Notes under the pieces: model-generated
What the model saw: the letters and a program-made list of their open reading frames with translations, nothing else
What the model was told of the DNA's origin: nothing
The model's database searches: none
Assembly: GCA_964503665.1 (NCBI GenBank)
Contig: CAZDAR010000006.1
Location: forward strand, 1 to 64,000
Direction: 5' to 3'
From: 40-80 sp964503665
Lineage (GTDB): Bacteria > Bacteroidota > Bacteroidia > Flavobacteriales_D > Crocinitomicaceae
DNA length: 64,000 nt
Translations under genes and position numbers: made by a program
Shown: positions 52,262-61,987 of the stretch, piece by piece
Layout of the letters: every line of letters starts with the position of its first letter
How positions within the stretch are numbered: the first letter of the stretch is position 1

Positions 52262-54007
52262 TTATTGCATTGGATAAACTCCAGTAATTGTTCTAACAAC
52301 ACCGTCTGGCCCTTTTACTTTTGCATCAACAAAAACTTTCTTACCAGAAGAAGCTTGAATCAGTGTTTTTCTAGCTGATCCTAAATTCGTTCCTGAACCA
52401 GAGGATTTTCCATTGATTCCTTCAGCTCCCATATCCCATGATATAACTGCAAAATTAGCTTTCAATGGAATCTCTGGACCGTATCCAGCTGTAAGAACAG
52501 ATGCATTTTTAGTAACTGGTTGTCCTTGTCCTTTACCATTAATAAATAATTGTGGGTCTGGTAAACGTTTCAAATCAAAAGTAAATGTCCCTAAGTTAGC
52601 TGTTTTACCAGTAACAGAACTCTTACCTGATACAGAAATTGTACCTGTTTTACCAGCACCTTGAGAAACTTTGGCAATGTATAAATCACCACTTTTCACT
52701 AAGGTAATACCACCACTAGCATTTAAAACTGTTTGGTCATAACCAGAAGCAACACCTTTTACCTTATTATCATACCCTTTGTACAATACCATTAATTCAG
52801 GTAGAGTCAAACTGGCAGAAGGCTTCATTACTTTAATTTCCTTCTTCCAAGGTAATGTTTTAGGTGAACCATCTTTCTTACGAATGGTTACTTCTCCTTG
52901 TAAACTCAAATCAGTAGCACCTGCTTTTAAACGAACATATCCTTTACCGTCATTAACTTCTGAAATCTTTTGACCATCATAAGTTACTTCTGGTTGGCGA
53001 TCTGAATCGAAAGCAGCCATTAATACTTCAACAGTCAAAGAATCATTAGCATTAACTAAATCAGGACCATACGCCAAAGAAATTACTTTATTGAAAGAGT
53101 ATTCACCTCCTCCAACTCTGCTTCTAATTCTAGAAATAACATTCGCACGAGCTGTTAAAATCTCGTTTTGTAAAGATGATAAAGCAGCAATTGCAGCAAC
53201 CATTGGTGAGTGGTCAAATGTTTTACCAATCCAATGAATTTTCTCTTTATCTGCATTCATGACCATCTCATTTTTTGTCAACTTCATGTACAAATCAGAT
53301 ATTTCCTCTCTCTCATCTTTAGGAACATTTGATTTCTCAATTGCAGCCTTCACTTGCTTTTTCAAATCCTTTTGATCCTTAAACTGTGAAATTTTTGGAT
53401 CTTTAAAAGAATATGCTGGAGCATTATCAGGTTTTGGCGACGATTCAATGAAGATTTTAGTGATATTACCTCTAAATTCAATCAATTGATTCCATAACTC
53501 TTTTCCTTTACGCTCTGGCTTCTTCAAGTTTGCATTAATACCTAAATGAAACATTGGAATATCAAAGTTATCCTTGTTGTCCAAGTTCATTAAGTCCATT
53601 CTTATAGGCTTAGTAGGCAACTTAGGGTTGTATGCTTTAAGAATAATAGAACTCTCTTTACCTACTGCTAAATCTGCACCTGCAGCCTTAAGAAGATCCA
53701 ACTTTAAATCATCGATAAACTTAATTCTTTTTGCAACTTCAATGTCCACTTTATCGATCGCTTCTAGCATCAATTTAGCTTTCTTTGCTGCTTCAGGATT
53801 AGATTGATCAAAAGCTACTTCTCTTAACTCTTCTTTCTTTTCATTACCACGAGCAAATTCATTTTCATTTGAAATCTGCATGTTCTCTTCGATAGCAACG
53901 AAAGCATCTAGTATTGATTTGGAAACATTCAGCGCCAACATTGCTGTTAACACTAAATACATCATCCCAATCATCTTCTGTCTTGGGGTCTCTTTTCCTC
54001 CTGCCAT
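52262..54007 (-). CDS. gldM: T9SS/gliding motor protein GldM (PorM)
   Basis: 581 residues. MAGGKETPRQKMIGMMYLVLTAMLALNVSKSILDAFVAIEEN is the signature N-terminus with the single membrane helix that inserts into the GldL complex. The large periplasmic part has a helical domain (about 45-300) and then beta-rich domains ending RTITGVYPMQ. It uses the proton gradient with GldL to drive secretion and gliding. It lies 45 bp after gldL. Confidence 0.96.
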   Translation of the reverse strand: MAGGKETPRQKMIGMMYLVLTAMLALNVSKSILDAFVAIEENMQISNENEFARGNEKKEELREVAFDQSNPEAAKKAKLMLEAIDKVDIEVAKRIKFIDDLKLDLLKAAGADLAVGKESSIILKAYNPKLPTKPIRMDLMNLDNKDNFDIPMFHLGINANLKKPERKGKELWNQLIEFRGNITKIFIESSPKPDNAPAYSFKDPKISQFKDQKDLKKQVKAAIEKSNVPKDEREEISDLYMKLTKNEMVMNADKEKIHWIGKTFDHSPMVAAIAALSSLQNEILTARANVISRIRSRVGGGEYSFNKVISLAYGPDLVNANDSLTVEVLMAAFDSDRQPEVTYDGQKISEVNDGKGYVRLKAGATDLSLQGEVTIRKKDGSPKTLPWKKEIKVMKPSASLTLPELMVLYKGYDNKVKGVASGYDQTVLNASGGITLVKSGDLYIAKVSQGAGKTGTISVSGKSSVTGKTANLGTFTFDLKRLPDPQLFINGKGQGQPVTKNASVLTAGYGPEIPLKANFAVISWDMGAEGINGKSSGSGTNLGSARKTLIQASSGKKVFVDAKVKGPDGVVRTITGVYPMQ

Positions 54008-54052
54008 TTTATAATATTTTAAAAATTAAATAAACTTATATAATGGCTAAAA

Positions 54053-54880
54053 TTAACCTCTTGTAATTGTCATTGCTTTAAGCATGTTACCATAAACATT
54101 ATTCAAATCTGTTAAATTCTTAGACAACAATGACATATTCTCTTTATAACGCTTGGTATCTTCTGCTGAATCAGAAAGATTTTTCATCATATCTACTACT
54201 TGAGACTGGAATTTCTCCGTTGCCTCTAAATGAGAAGATGAACCTTTCAATTGCAATTCATATACATTATTTAAAGCTGCTAAATTCTTAGAAACCTTCT
54301 GAATTTGTTCTCCAAAAGATTCTCCTTCTTTTGTGTTAGCTGTTAAGCCAGACAAAGATAAAGATGCTCTTTCATATGCTTCAGATAAAGAAGAAACTTT
54401 CTTAGACGCATCAGATAATGAACTAACATAAGAATCAGTAGCTGCCACTGCAGAAGTGACTCCTTTTAACTGTGCTGCATTTTCACCTAGTGATCTCATA
54501 CCATCACCTAAACGCTCTAATAATGCACTATCGATTTTGGCTTCTTCAAGCATTTTATCCAATTCACCAGTAATACCAGTTCCTTTGGCTCCTCTCTTAC
54601 CAGCTGGTAGATTCTCAAGATCAGCCTCTACTTCGTTACCAAGTGCTAATTCTGGATAAACTAACTCCCAATTTGGATCATTATGTAATGGTTCAAACGT
54701 TGAGAAGGCGAAAATAACTGCTTCAGTACCTAATCCAATCGGTAATAAATAATCAGATCCAGGGTAGTGCATGATTTTAAATAAGGCACCGATAATAACG
54801 ATAGCTGCACCCCAACCATACAATTGTTGCATGAATTTCTTCCACTTGTTTGTTTCGAAAATAGACTTTTTTCTACTCAT
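54053..54880 (-). CDS. gldL: T9SS/gliding motor protein GldL (PorL)
   Basis: 275 residues. Two membrane helices near the N-terminus (about 20-38 and 45-65: LYGWGAAIVIIGALFKIMHYPGSDYLLPIGLGTEAVIFAFSTF) contain the conserved Glu implicated in proton transfer in this family. The rest is a long cytoplasmic region predicted to be helical and Ser-rich (SYVSSLSDASKKVSSLSEAYERAS). It forms the pentameric stator with GldM. It follows gldK after 50 bp. Confidence 0.95.
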   Translation of the reverse strand: MSRKKSIFETNKWKKFMQQLYGWGAAIVIIGALFKIMHYPGSDYLLPIGLGTEAVIFAFSTFEPLHNDPNWELVYPELALGNEVEADLENLPAGKRGAKGTGITGELDKMLEEAKIDSALLERLGDGMRSLGENAAQLKGVTSAVAATDSYVSSLSDASKKVSSLSEAYERASLSLSGLTANTKEGESFGEQIQKVSKNLAALNNVYELQLKGSSSHLEATEKFQSQVVDMMKNLSDSAEDTKRYKENMSLLSKNLTDLNNVYGNMLKAMTITRG

Positions 54881-54930
54881 AATTTTACATTTTTGGTTTT
54901 AAATTATTACTTTGCTTTTGTTTATTATTC

Positions 54931-56499
54931 TTAGCGAAGTTCGATATCGCTTTGAATTTCTTCACCACCTTCTTTAGAGAAATCTTTACCTCCTCTACCA
55001 AGGTGAGTCATTACGTTTCTAAATCCTACATACGACTTTGCCGTATCTTGATATTCAAATGTTCTTGCTGAAGTCTGTAGATAATAACCGATATCTTTCC
55101 ATGAACCTCCACGGATTACTTTACGCTTCATAGCATCTGTATCCCAATCCAATGCATCATAACGGTATTCAGTATTCAAATCATGAGAGAATTCATACAT
55201 AGACTCATCAAAAGCAGTTTCACACCACTCTGCAACGTTTCCAGCCATACAGTACAATCCAAAACCATTAGGGTTGTAAGAATATGCTTTAACTGTGTGG
55301 AATCCACCATCTTCAAAATATCTACCTCTCATTGGTTTAAAGTTTCCTAAGAAACAACCAGAAGCATTTCTGATATATGGTCCACCCCAAGGGTATGGAG
55401 ATAAAGGTAAGTCGCCACGTGCAGCTCTTTCCCACTCTGACTCAGTTGGTAAACGGAAATCATTCACAAACAATTCACCCATTTCAGTCAACCAACCATT
55501 TAATAATTGTGTTCTCCAAACAGAAAATGCTTTTGCTTGTACCCAAGTAACACCTACTAAAGGATAATTATCATAAGCTGGATGCCAGAAATACATATTT
55601 GACATTGGATCATGGAAAGAGTATGTAAAGTCTCTTACCCAACATAATGTATCTGGATAAACATTAATCACCTCATTAATAATAAATCTACTTCTATCTT
55701 GGTGTCCTCTAATAGCATTGTTCTGACCTTTTTTGTTTAAGAATCCGAAATCTTCATCTAATCCAATTGGATCACCATTAAAAGCATTGTTACCATCCAA
55801 AATCTCACGGTGACCATCTTCTTTAATTGCATCTGGTCCTTCGTATCCATTTCTAATAATATTCACTCTACCTCTTTTAGCAGCCTCTCTCCAGTCAATC
55901 CAAACGTATCTGAATTTAAGTTTTCTAGTGTCAATTTGTTTCTGACCATAGAATCTCTCTGACTGATTGTAATACATGTCAGCAAGAATTGGTATGAATG
56001 TAGGATCGTCATAACTAAATCTTTTATCCCAATTCAATGTGAAAGTAGACAAGTCTGGATTTGAAGAATTACGGAATTCTTCAGGAGCACCCATATCAGT
56101 TGTTACCATTTCGGCATCATCCTCTGAATAATAATCCTTAGTCCAATTCAAGAAATCAATTCTATCCTCTGCTTGTAAATCATCATTAGCGATTATTTTT
56201 TCTCTAGCAATAGAATCTCTCACCCAGAACACAAACTGGCGATACTCGTTGTTGGTTATCTCAGTTTGATCCATATAGAACGCCTGTACGGAAACTGTCT
56301 TTGTTCGTGTCTGCTGTAAAAACGGAACGTCTTCGTCATTTTCACCCATATTATAAGATCCTCCAGGAATGTACACCATTCCTAATGGAATCTCAGGCTG
56401 ATAAGGCTTTCGACCAAGTACGCCAGTTAGATGACCTGTTCTTGAAGAACAAGCAACTAGCAAAACCACCAATAAACCAAAAATTACAATTTTCTTCAT
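54931..56499 (-). CDS. gldK: T9SS/gliding lipoprotein GldK (PorK)
   Basis: 522 residues. Lipobox at C17 in LVACSSRTG. The body has the formylglycine-generating-enzyme/sulfatase-modifying fold used structurally here: MVYIPGGSYNMGENDEDVP, FRLPTESEWERAARG, GNVAEWCETAF and VIRGGSWKD. GldK forms the outer-membrane-linked ring with GldN. First gene of the gldKLMN cluster, with a near-consensus -7 box 25 nt upstream. Confidence 0.95.
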   Translation of the reverse strand: MKKIVIFGLLVVLLVACSSRTGHLTGVLGRKPYQPEIPLGMVYIPGGSYNMGENDEDVPFLQQTRTKTVSVQAFYMDQTEITNNEYRQFVFWVRDSIAREKIIANDDLQAEDRIDFLNWTKDYYSEDDAEMVTTDMGAPEEFRNSSNPDLSTFTLNWDKRFSYDDPTFIPILADMYYNQSERFYGQKQIDTRKLKFRYVWIDWREAAKRGRVNIIRNGYEGPDAIKEDGHREILDGNNAFNGDPIGLDEDFGFLNKKGQNNAIRGHQDRSRFIINEVINVYPDTLCWVRDFTYSFHDPMSNMYFWHPAYDNYPLVGVTWVQAKAFSVWRTQLLNGWLTEMGELFVNDFRLPTESEWERAARGDLPLSPYPWGGPYIRNASGCFLGNFKPMRGRYFEDGGFHTVKAYSYNPNGFGLYCMAGNVAEWCETAFDESMYEFSHDLNTEYRYDALDWDTDAMKRKVIRGGSWKDIGYYLQTSARTFEYQDTAKSYVGFRNVMTHLGRGGKDFSKEGGEEIQSDIELR

Positions 56500-56524
56500 C
56501 TTAATAACTTTAATTGCTAATACT

Positions 56525-56532
56525 CAAATAAA
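56525..56532 (-). promoter_or_regulatory. Near-consensus -7 box of gldKLMN (TTTATTTG)
   Basis: One mismatch from TAnnTTTG on the minus strand, 25 nt before gldK. Confidence 0.35.
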
Positions 56533-56611
56533 CATCAACGAATTCTACAGGTCAAGGTAATGTTCTTATAACGTCATTCAAGTTGTAAGGTTACAAAATA
56601 TTTATTTTATT

Positions 56612-57538
56612 TTATAACCATCTAGGATTTCTATGGATAGTAGCAGGTGGTGGTGGAATGATATAACAATATCTTATTGCCACTTCATGCGTACCTCTAG
56701 AGATGTTACTCAACTTATTAATGGTGAGATCATAACTATAGCCTATCACAAAATTCTTAATTGGGATAATACCTACCATAACTGCTACAGCATCTGAAAC
56801 ACGATAGGTTAAACCTGCATAAAACCACTTATCATGAAGATAGCGAACGTTGATGTCTCCTGATAATTTCACAAAGTCAGTTCTCATCAATGCTTGAATA
56901 TCTAACGATCTGTTTTCACCGAACAAATCGATAAACTTATATCCTCCTAAAATATTATAGTGTCTAAATGTTTTATAATCAACTGCCTTTAATTCAGATT
57001 GAGATAAGTGTGTGGATGAAATACCAGCAAACCATTTCCCTTGATTATGACGGAAGTAAATACCTGCATTTAAATCTACGTTTGTTGCAGAATTACTTGC
57101 TGGCAATGATGGGTCAGGAGTAGTTGTTGGTGGAACCCATGTTGGATCCATTCCAAAATTTACCATTCCAGCTCCTATACCTATTGAAAGAGTTCCTCCA
57201 GCTAAAGTAACTGGAATAGGATAGGAAACATTTAAAAGCAGATTGTTCTGTCTAGCAAATCCAATAGCATCATGGAAAAAAGAAAGACCTAAGTTAATAG
57301 GTAACCATCTTCCCATATTCGACTCTACATTAAATACAGCAGAATTTGGAGCTCCATTTACCTTGTCCCATTGATTTCTGTATATTAAAGTACCACAAAT
57401 CCCAGGCTCCAATCCTGTCGATCCTGGATTGATTGTCATCTTATCATAAATAAAATGAGTCAGCAGTTTGTCCTGTTGAGCAAAAACAGAACTAGTTAAT
57501 GTTAGTAAGACTAACAAGTTAAGTAAATTTTTCACCAT
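56612..57538 (-). CDS. PorP/SprF family outer-membrane protein of T9SS
   Basis: 308 residues from ATG 57538; a longer frame to 57592 starts upstream of the promoter and is rejected. Signal peptide (to SSVFAQQ), then the PorP/SprF barrel with DKLLTHFIYDKMTINPGSTGLEPG, LIYRNQWDKVNGAP and NLGLSFFHDAIGFARQN. Members help specific type B cargo or the motor complex at the outer membrane. The gldK gene follows after 112 bp, so it belongs to the T9SS locus. Confidence 0.93.
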   Translation of the reverse strand: MVKNLLNLLVLLTLTSSVFAQQDKLLTHFIYDKMTINPGSTGLEPGICGTLIYRNQWDKVNGAPNSAVFNVESNMGRWLPINLGLSFFHDAIGFARQNNLLLNVSYPIPVTLAGGTLSIGIGAGMVNFGMDPTWVPPTTTPDPSLPASNSATNVDLNAGIYFRHNQGKWFAGISSTHLSQSELKAVDYKTFRHYNILGGYKFIDLFGENRSLDIQALMRTDFVKLSGDINVRYLHDKWFYAGLTYRVSDAVAVMVGIIPIKNFVIGYSYDLTINKLSNISRGTHEVAIRYCYIIPPPPATIHRNPRWL

Positions 57539-57559
57539 AGAAAGTTTTTGTTTTGGTTT

Positions 57560-57567
57560 CAAAAATA
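57560..57567 (-). promoter_or_regulatory. -7 promoter box of porP/sprF (TATTTTTG)
   Basis: Exact TAnnTTTG match on the minus strand, 22 nt before the start codon. Confidence 0.6.
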
Positions 57568-57750
57568 AGTAAATAATCGTTTCATAAATCATTCAACTCG
57601 GCACTAAAGTATATATTTTTATTAATAATCGAAACTTTTTTGAAAAAATATTTTCGGAATAAACAATTTTATGTTGAAAATTTTATTGTTAATCTCTTTC
57701 TTTCATTGCAACGATTTGCGTTATCTATACGTCTACTATTATTATTTGTT

Positions 57751-58914
57751 TCATAAAAGCTTCTGAAATGTTTTCCACCACAAGTTCGGAATATCATTTC
57801 TCATAGCTTGTTCATAATCTTCATAATTACACGGCACAATAGTGTGTCGCTTGAAATCTAATTCTTTTTTCTTAGGATAAGGTACTTCCATCCACCATCT
57901 TTCAGACTTTTCACTCTTATAAAAAATAATTTCTTCTCCAATATCAACCATGTTTACAGTGAATTTCAAGTATCCCTTCAGTGAAGAAATAGGAAAATCA
58001 CCATATCGTGCGCTATAACCATCAATAAAGTACCACATCATCTGAGCTATCAAATGATCAAATTGCTCTGAGGTAAGTCCAGAGAAGTAATTTGTGATAG
58101 TAAAACAAGAGGATCGGTCACTTATGCCTGCATATTTTGAAATTTGACAAGCCATTTCTGAAGCAATTCCATTTGGATTATCATAAAATGAGCACTTATC
58201 CCCCATATACTTCAATGCCTTCAAGTCAAATGAAATAATATCCGAATTTCGTATTAGTGGTTCCGCCTTTTTAAAATCGCCTACAAGCTCACCTAATCGA
58301 CAATAATCAAAATACAGCTTATCTATCAGCTTGACATCAGAACTAGACATAAAAGGCTGCTGTGTTCCAATAAGTGAGTAATTAAATAGTGTGCAAGGGC
58401 GCGTTGTCAATATATGTGACAAATAATTTGAATCATCGATAGCGTCATCAGGATTTCCTAAATCCAAGCTAGAATCTACATTGGCAATATTGACGGTTTG
58501 TTCTAATTTTTGGTATCCTTGATAGATACCAAACATCAAATCTTGCGAGCCTCCTATTACTATAGGTAAGCAATTATTTTTTACCAATTCTGAAACAACA
58601 GCACTTATCGCATAATAGGTGTCTTCTACGCGTTCTCCTGGAAATATTGTTCCTAAATCATAAATAGGAAAGCTCCACGCTTCTGACGTCATCATCTTAT
58701 AGAAATACGATCTGAAACGATTGGAAGACGTTATTACTGTTTCTGATTTATAATTCCGAAATTCTGGACAATCAAAAATAACAATACTGTTCTTTTCCAC
58801 TGCTGGAAAATCCCCGCTATTCAAAATGACTTTAGCGCCAACAGCTTCTTCTGCTAGTTCATTATTTGAAACTTTAACGGGTTTAAAGTAAATAGATAGG
58901 TCTGCTAAGCTCAT
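57751..58914 (-). CDS. Ureohydrolase (arginase/formiminoglutamase)-fold protein with altered metal site
   Basis: 387 residues. The arginase-like fold is visible in LPIVIGGSQDLMFGIYQGY (121-125 replaces GGDHS), NIANVDSSLDLG (147-151 replaces DAHxD) and SDIISFDLKALKYMGD (228-232 replaces SxDxD). Thus the usual manganese ligands His, His and Asp are Q124, S149 and K232, while D147, D151 and D230 remain. It is probably not an active hydrolase, though it is commonly labelled formimidoylglutamase in related genomes. It overlaps topA by 4 bp (ATGA) and sits just upstream of the porP-gldKLMN genes. A structural or regulatory role linked to T9SS is possible but unproven. Confidence 0.8.
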   Translation of the reverse strand: MSLADLSIYFKPVKVSNNELAEEAVGAKVILNSGDFPAVEKNSIVIFDCPEFRNYKSETVITSSNRFRSYFYKMMTSEAWSFPIYDLGTIFPGERVEDTYYAISAVVSELVKNNCLPIVIGGSQDLMFGIYQGYQKLEQTVNIANVDSSLDLGNPDDAIDDSNYLSHILTTRPCTLFNYSLIGTQQPFMSSSDVKLIDKLYFDYCRLGELVGDFKKAEPLIRNSDIISFDLKALKYMGDKCSFYDNPNGIASEMACQISKYAGISDRSSCFTITNYFSGLTSEQFDHLIAQMMWYFIDGYSARYGDFPISSLKGYLKFTVNMVDIGEEIIFYKSEKSERWWMEVPYPKKKELDFKRHTIVPCNYEDYEQAMRNDIPNLWWKTFQKLL

Positions 58915-61223
58915 TTCTTTCTTCGTTTTGCCTTAGGTGATGCATCTTCCGCTTCAATAAGAGCTACAACTTCTTCGTATGTTAGCGCAGCAGGATCATT
59001 TTTAGCTGGTATCTTATAATTCTTTTTACCTTTCTTTATATATGGACCATAACGACCATTCAAAATTTGGATTGTTTTATCTTCTTTAAATTCTTGAATC
59101 AGTCTATTTGCATCTGCTACTTTTTTATCCAAGAACAATTGAATAGCAGTTTCTAAAGTGATAGACATTGGATCTTCCTCTTTCGGCATAGAAACAAATT
59201 CTTTTCCAACTTGAACATACGGCCCAAATCGACCAATGTTAGCGCGAACTTCTAAGCCGTCATGCTCTCCAAGAACTCTTGGTAACTTGAATAGTTCTAA
59301 AGCCTCTTCTAATGTGATTGTATTAATAGACTGTTCTTTTCTCAAAGCAGCAAATTGTGGCTTATCTTCTTCTGTTTCTCCTTCAATTTGAGCCAAAGGA
59401 CCGTATCTTCCTATTTTAACAATTACCTTTCTTCCTGTCTTTGGATCAAGACCTAATTCCCTAGCGCCAGTTGCCTTTTCAGATGTTTCAATTGTATTCT
59501 CCACATTCTTATGAAAAGGATGATAGAATTCACCTATCATTTTCGTCCATTCTACAAGCCCATTTGCGATGTCGTCAAACTGTTTCTCCACATCCGCCGT
59601 GAAATTATAGTCCATAATGGTCACAAAATGTTCTACTAAAAAGTCATTTACAACAATACCTATATCGGTAGGGAATAATTTATTCTTTTCTTTTCCTGTA
59701 ACTTCTGTTTTTACGATTTGAGTGACCTCTTGTTTTTTCAACTCTAAATAATCGTATTCTCTTTCGACACCTTCCAATTCTCTTTTCTCAACGTATCCCC
59801 TTTTTTGAATCGTTGATATGGTTGGAGCGTACGTTGAAGGTCGGCCAATTCCAAGTTCTTCTAGTTTTTTCACTAAAGCTGCCTCGACATAACGAGCTGG
59901 AGGTCGTGGAAAGCGTTGTGTTGCATATATTACGTCTCTATTCAACAATTCGCCTACTTCCACTTTAGGTAACAATGTTTTGTCAGTAGCATCTTCGTCA
60001 TTTTCATCTAAGGAAGATTCTAAATACACTTTTAAGAATCCATCAAACTTAATTACCTCTCCTTTTGCAACAAACGTTTCTTTTATGGCGTCAGCACCAA
60101 TTTTAATGGTGGTTCTTTCTAATTCAGCATGACTCATTTGTGATGCAATAGAGCGTTTCCATATCAGATCATATAGTTTTTCTTCTTCACTTGTTGCTGA
60201 TATTGAATGAACAGAAAAGTCTGTCGGTCTAATTGCTTCGTGTGCTTCTTGGGCAGAGGCGCTTTTAGTCGTATATTTAGTCGGCTTCGAATATTCTTTT
60301 CCATAAGCCGAAATGATTTCATTTTTTGAACCCTCCATTGCAGTTTCTGAAAGATTGACGGAGTCAGTTCTCATATAAGTAATCTTACCCGCTTCGTATA
60401 GGCGTTGTGCCACCATCATGGTTCTAGAAACAGAGAATCCTAATTTTAACGATGCCTCTTGTTGAAGTGTAGAAGTTGTAAACGGACTAGAAGGTGATTT
60501 AGTAGCTGGTTTCTGAGTAATATCAAGCGCGGAAAAGTCAACATTTTTACATGATTCAAGAAATTCCCTTGCTTCCTTTACAGTTTTTAGATTCTCAGAA
60601 AGCTCTGCTTTAATTTTATCCTTTCCTTTAGCAAAAATACCATGTATCTTATAATAAGTATTCCCTTTAAATTTCTCAATTTCTCTTTCACGCTCAACAA
60701 TTAATCGAACAGCAACAGATTGTACTCTTCCTGCTGAAAGACTTGGTTTTACTTTTCTCCATAAAACAGGTGATAATTCAAATCCAACCAACCTGTCCAA
60801 AACACGTCTTGCTTGTTGTGCATTTACCAATTCAATATCAATTTTTCGTGGATTTTCAATGGCTTTTAGAATAGCTGTTTTGGTAATCTCATTGAAAGTA
60901 ATGCGCTTGGTTTCCTTCTTTTCTAAATTTAATGTTTCATATAAATGCCATGAAATAGCTTCTCCTTCACGGTCCTCATCCGTCGCTAGCCATACTGTAT
61001 CAACACTTTTAACGAGTTTTTTTAGTTCCGCAACTATCGTTTTCTTATCTGGTGAAACCTCATAATTTGGTTTAAAATCGTTTTCTATGTCAATAGCCGT
61101 TCCTTTCTTAGACAAATCTCTGACATGCCCAAAACTCGATTTGACAATAAAGTCTTTCCCTAAATAATTTTCAATTGTTTTTGCTTTGGCTGGTGACTCG
61201 ACTATTACAAGATTTTTTGACAT
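58911..61223 (-). CDS. topA: DNA topoisomerase I
   Basis: 770 residues. Toprim domain: NLVIVESPAKAKTIENYLG with the acidic DEDREGEAISWHL motif near 80. The catalytic tyrosine is in GKITYMRTDSVNLS, followed by HEAIRPTDFSV. Instead of the zinc fingers of E. coli TopA, the C-terminus has three repeats of the GRYGPYIKKG type (after about 590), ending in a basic tail KAKRRKK. It relaxes negative supercoils. The ureohydrolase-like gene downstream overlaps it by 4 bp. Confidence 0.96.
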   Translation of the reverse strand: MSKNLVIVESPAKAKTIENYLGKDFIVKSSFGHVRDLSKKGTAIDIENDFKPNYEVSPDKKTIVAELKKLVKSVDTVWLATDEDREGEAISWHLYETLNLEKKETKRITFNEITKTAILKAIENPRKIDIELVNAQQARRVLDRLVGFELSPVLWRKVKPSLSAGRVQSVAVRLIVEREREIEKFKGNTYYKIHGIFAKGKDKIKAELSENLKTVKEAREFLESCKNVDFSALDITQKPATKSPSSPFTTSTLQQEASLKLGFSVSRTMMVAQRLYEAGKITYMRTDSVNLSETAMEGSKNEIISAYGKEYSKPTKYTTKSASAQEAHEAIRPTDFSVHSISATSEEEKLYDLIWKRSIASQMSHAELERTTIKIGADAIKETFVAKGEVIKFDGFLKVYLESSLDENDEDATDKTLLPKVEVGELLNRDVIYATQRFPRPPARYVEAALVKKLEELGIGRPSTYAPTISTIQKRGYVEKRELEGVEREYDYLELKKQEVTQIVKTEVTGKEKNKLFPTDIGIVVNDFLVEHFVTIMDYNFTADVEKQFDDIANGLVEWTKMIGEFYHPFHKNVENTIETSEKATGARELGLDPKTGRKVIVKIGRYGPLAQIEGETEEDKPQFAALRKEQSINTITLEEALELFKLPRVLGEHDGLEVRANIGRFGPYVQVGKEFVSMPKEEDPMSITLETAIQLFLDKKVADANRLIQEFKEDKTIQILNGRYGPYIKKGKKNYKIPAKNDPAALTYEEVVALIEAEDASPKAKRRKK

Positions 61224-61473
61224 CGAAGGAATATTAAAATGGTTTTAAAAAGAACAAAATAATAGAAATTAAAGCAATTTAAGGCTATTAGTTTGTGAAA
61301 ATGTTTCGGATATCTACATAACAATCTGATAATTAGATTCTTAATAAAATATGTAAGTATCGAAAAAAAAGTTAGAATGAGAGATGTTTTACAATAATAA
61401 AGGAATGGTGACCAAAACTGGCTCATTATCTATTATTGGAATGTTCTATTTAGCGAGGAGGAAAATACTAGAA

Positions 61474-61500
61474 ACAAAAAATCCCGACTAAACGGGACTT
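61474..61500 (-). terminator. Terminator of tRNA-Arg
   Basis: On the minus strand, GTCCCG / CGGGAT stem with a five- to six-base loop and six Ts, a few bases after the tRNA 3' end. Confidence 0.75.
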
Positions 61501-61502
61501 TG

Positions 61503-61576
61503 TGATTCCGACAGGATTCGAACCTGTGACCTACTGCTTAGAAGGCAGTTGCTCTATCCAGCTGAGCTACGGAACC
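61503..61576 (-). tRNA. tRNA-Arg (anticodon TCT)
   Basis: 74 nt with discriminator A. Acceptor GGTTCCG/CGGAATC, D arm GCTC..GAGC, anticodon stem ACTGC/GCAGT with loop CTTCTAA (TCT, reads AGA), and T arm ACAGGTTCGAATCCTGT. CCA is not encoded. Confidence 0.95.
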
Positions 61577-61649
61577 TAATTCACTTCATTCTGCCTCTTC
61601 CGTAATTACTAGCTAGCTGGAGTATCCTACACAGTTGAGCTACGAATTA
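61577..61649 (-). pseudogene. Probable tRNA pseudogene
   Basis: 73 nt directly abutting the 5' end of tRNA-Arg. The 5' part looks like a tRNA: TAATTCG, then TA, then a D-arm-like GCTCAACTGTGTAGGATAC. The last seven bases TGAATTA pair with the first seven. The T arm (GGTTCGAATCC) is missing and the anticodon arm is not convincing, so it cannot be functional. Confidence 0.4.
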
Positions 61650-61657
61650 CTATTAAA

Positions 61658-61683
61658 TAAAAAAGGATGATTTCTCATCCTTG
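61658..61683 (-). terminator. Terminator of tRNA-Pro
   Basis: On the minus strand, AAGGATGA / TCATCCTT stem with a four-base loop and a T run, immediately after the tRNA-Pro 3' end. Confidence 0.75.
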
Positions 61684-61758
61684 TCGGGGCGGCAGGATTC
61701 GAACCTGCGACCTCCTGGTCCCAAACCAGGCGCGATGACCGGACTACGCTACGCCCCG
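61684..61758 (-). tRNA. tRNA-Pro (anticodon TGG)
   Basis: 75 nt with discriminator A. Acceptor CGGGGCG/CGCCCCG, anticodon stem CCTGG/CCAGG with loop TTTGGGA (TGG, reads CCA), T arm GCAGGTTCGAATCCTGC. CCA is not encoded. It has its own -7 box and terminator. Confidence 0.95.
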
Positions 61759-61773
61759 ATTCCTTTGGGAGTG

Positions 61774-61781
61774 CAAATGTA
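61774..61781 (-). promoter_or_regulatory. -7 promoter box of tRNA-Pro (TACATTTG)
   Basis: Exact TAnnTTTG match on the minus strand, 15 nt before the tRNA 5' end. Confidence 0.55.
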
Positions 61782-61825
61782 ATTATTAAATTTCAAATAC
61801 ACTACAAAAAATAACTTTTTTATTG

Positions 61826-61912
<87 letters not shown>

Positions 61913-61932
61913 TAATTCCAAAGGACGTGGCG

Positions 61933-61940
61933 CAAAAGTA
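61933..61940 (-). promoter_or_regulatory. -7 promoter box of tRNA-Ser (TACTTTTG)
   Basis: Exact TAnnTTTG match on the minus strand, 20 nt before the tRNA 5' end. Confidence 0.55.
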
Positions 61941-61987
61941 ATAAAAAATTCGTATCGTGTATATTAAATTATATCTTTTTTTATTTG

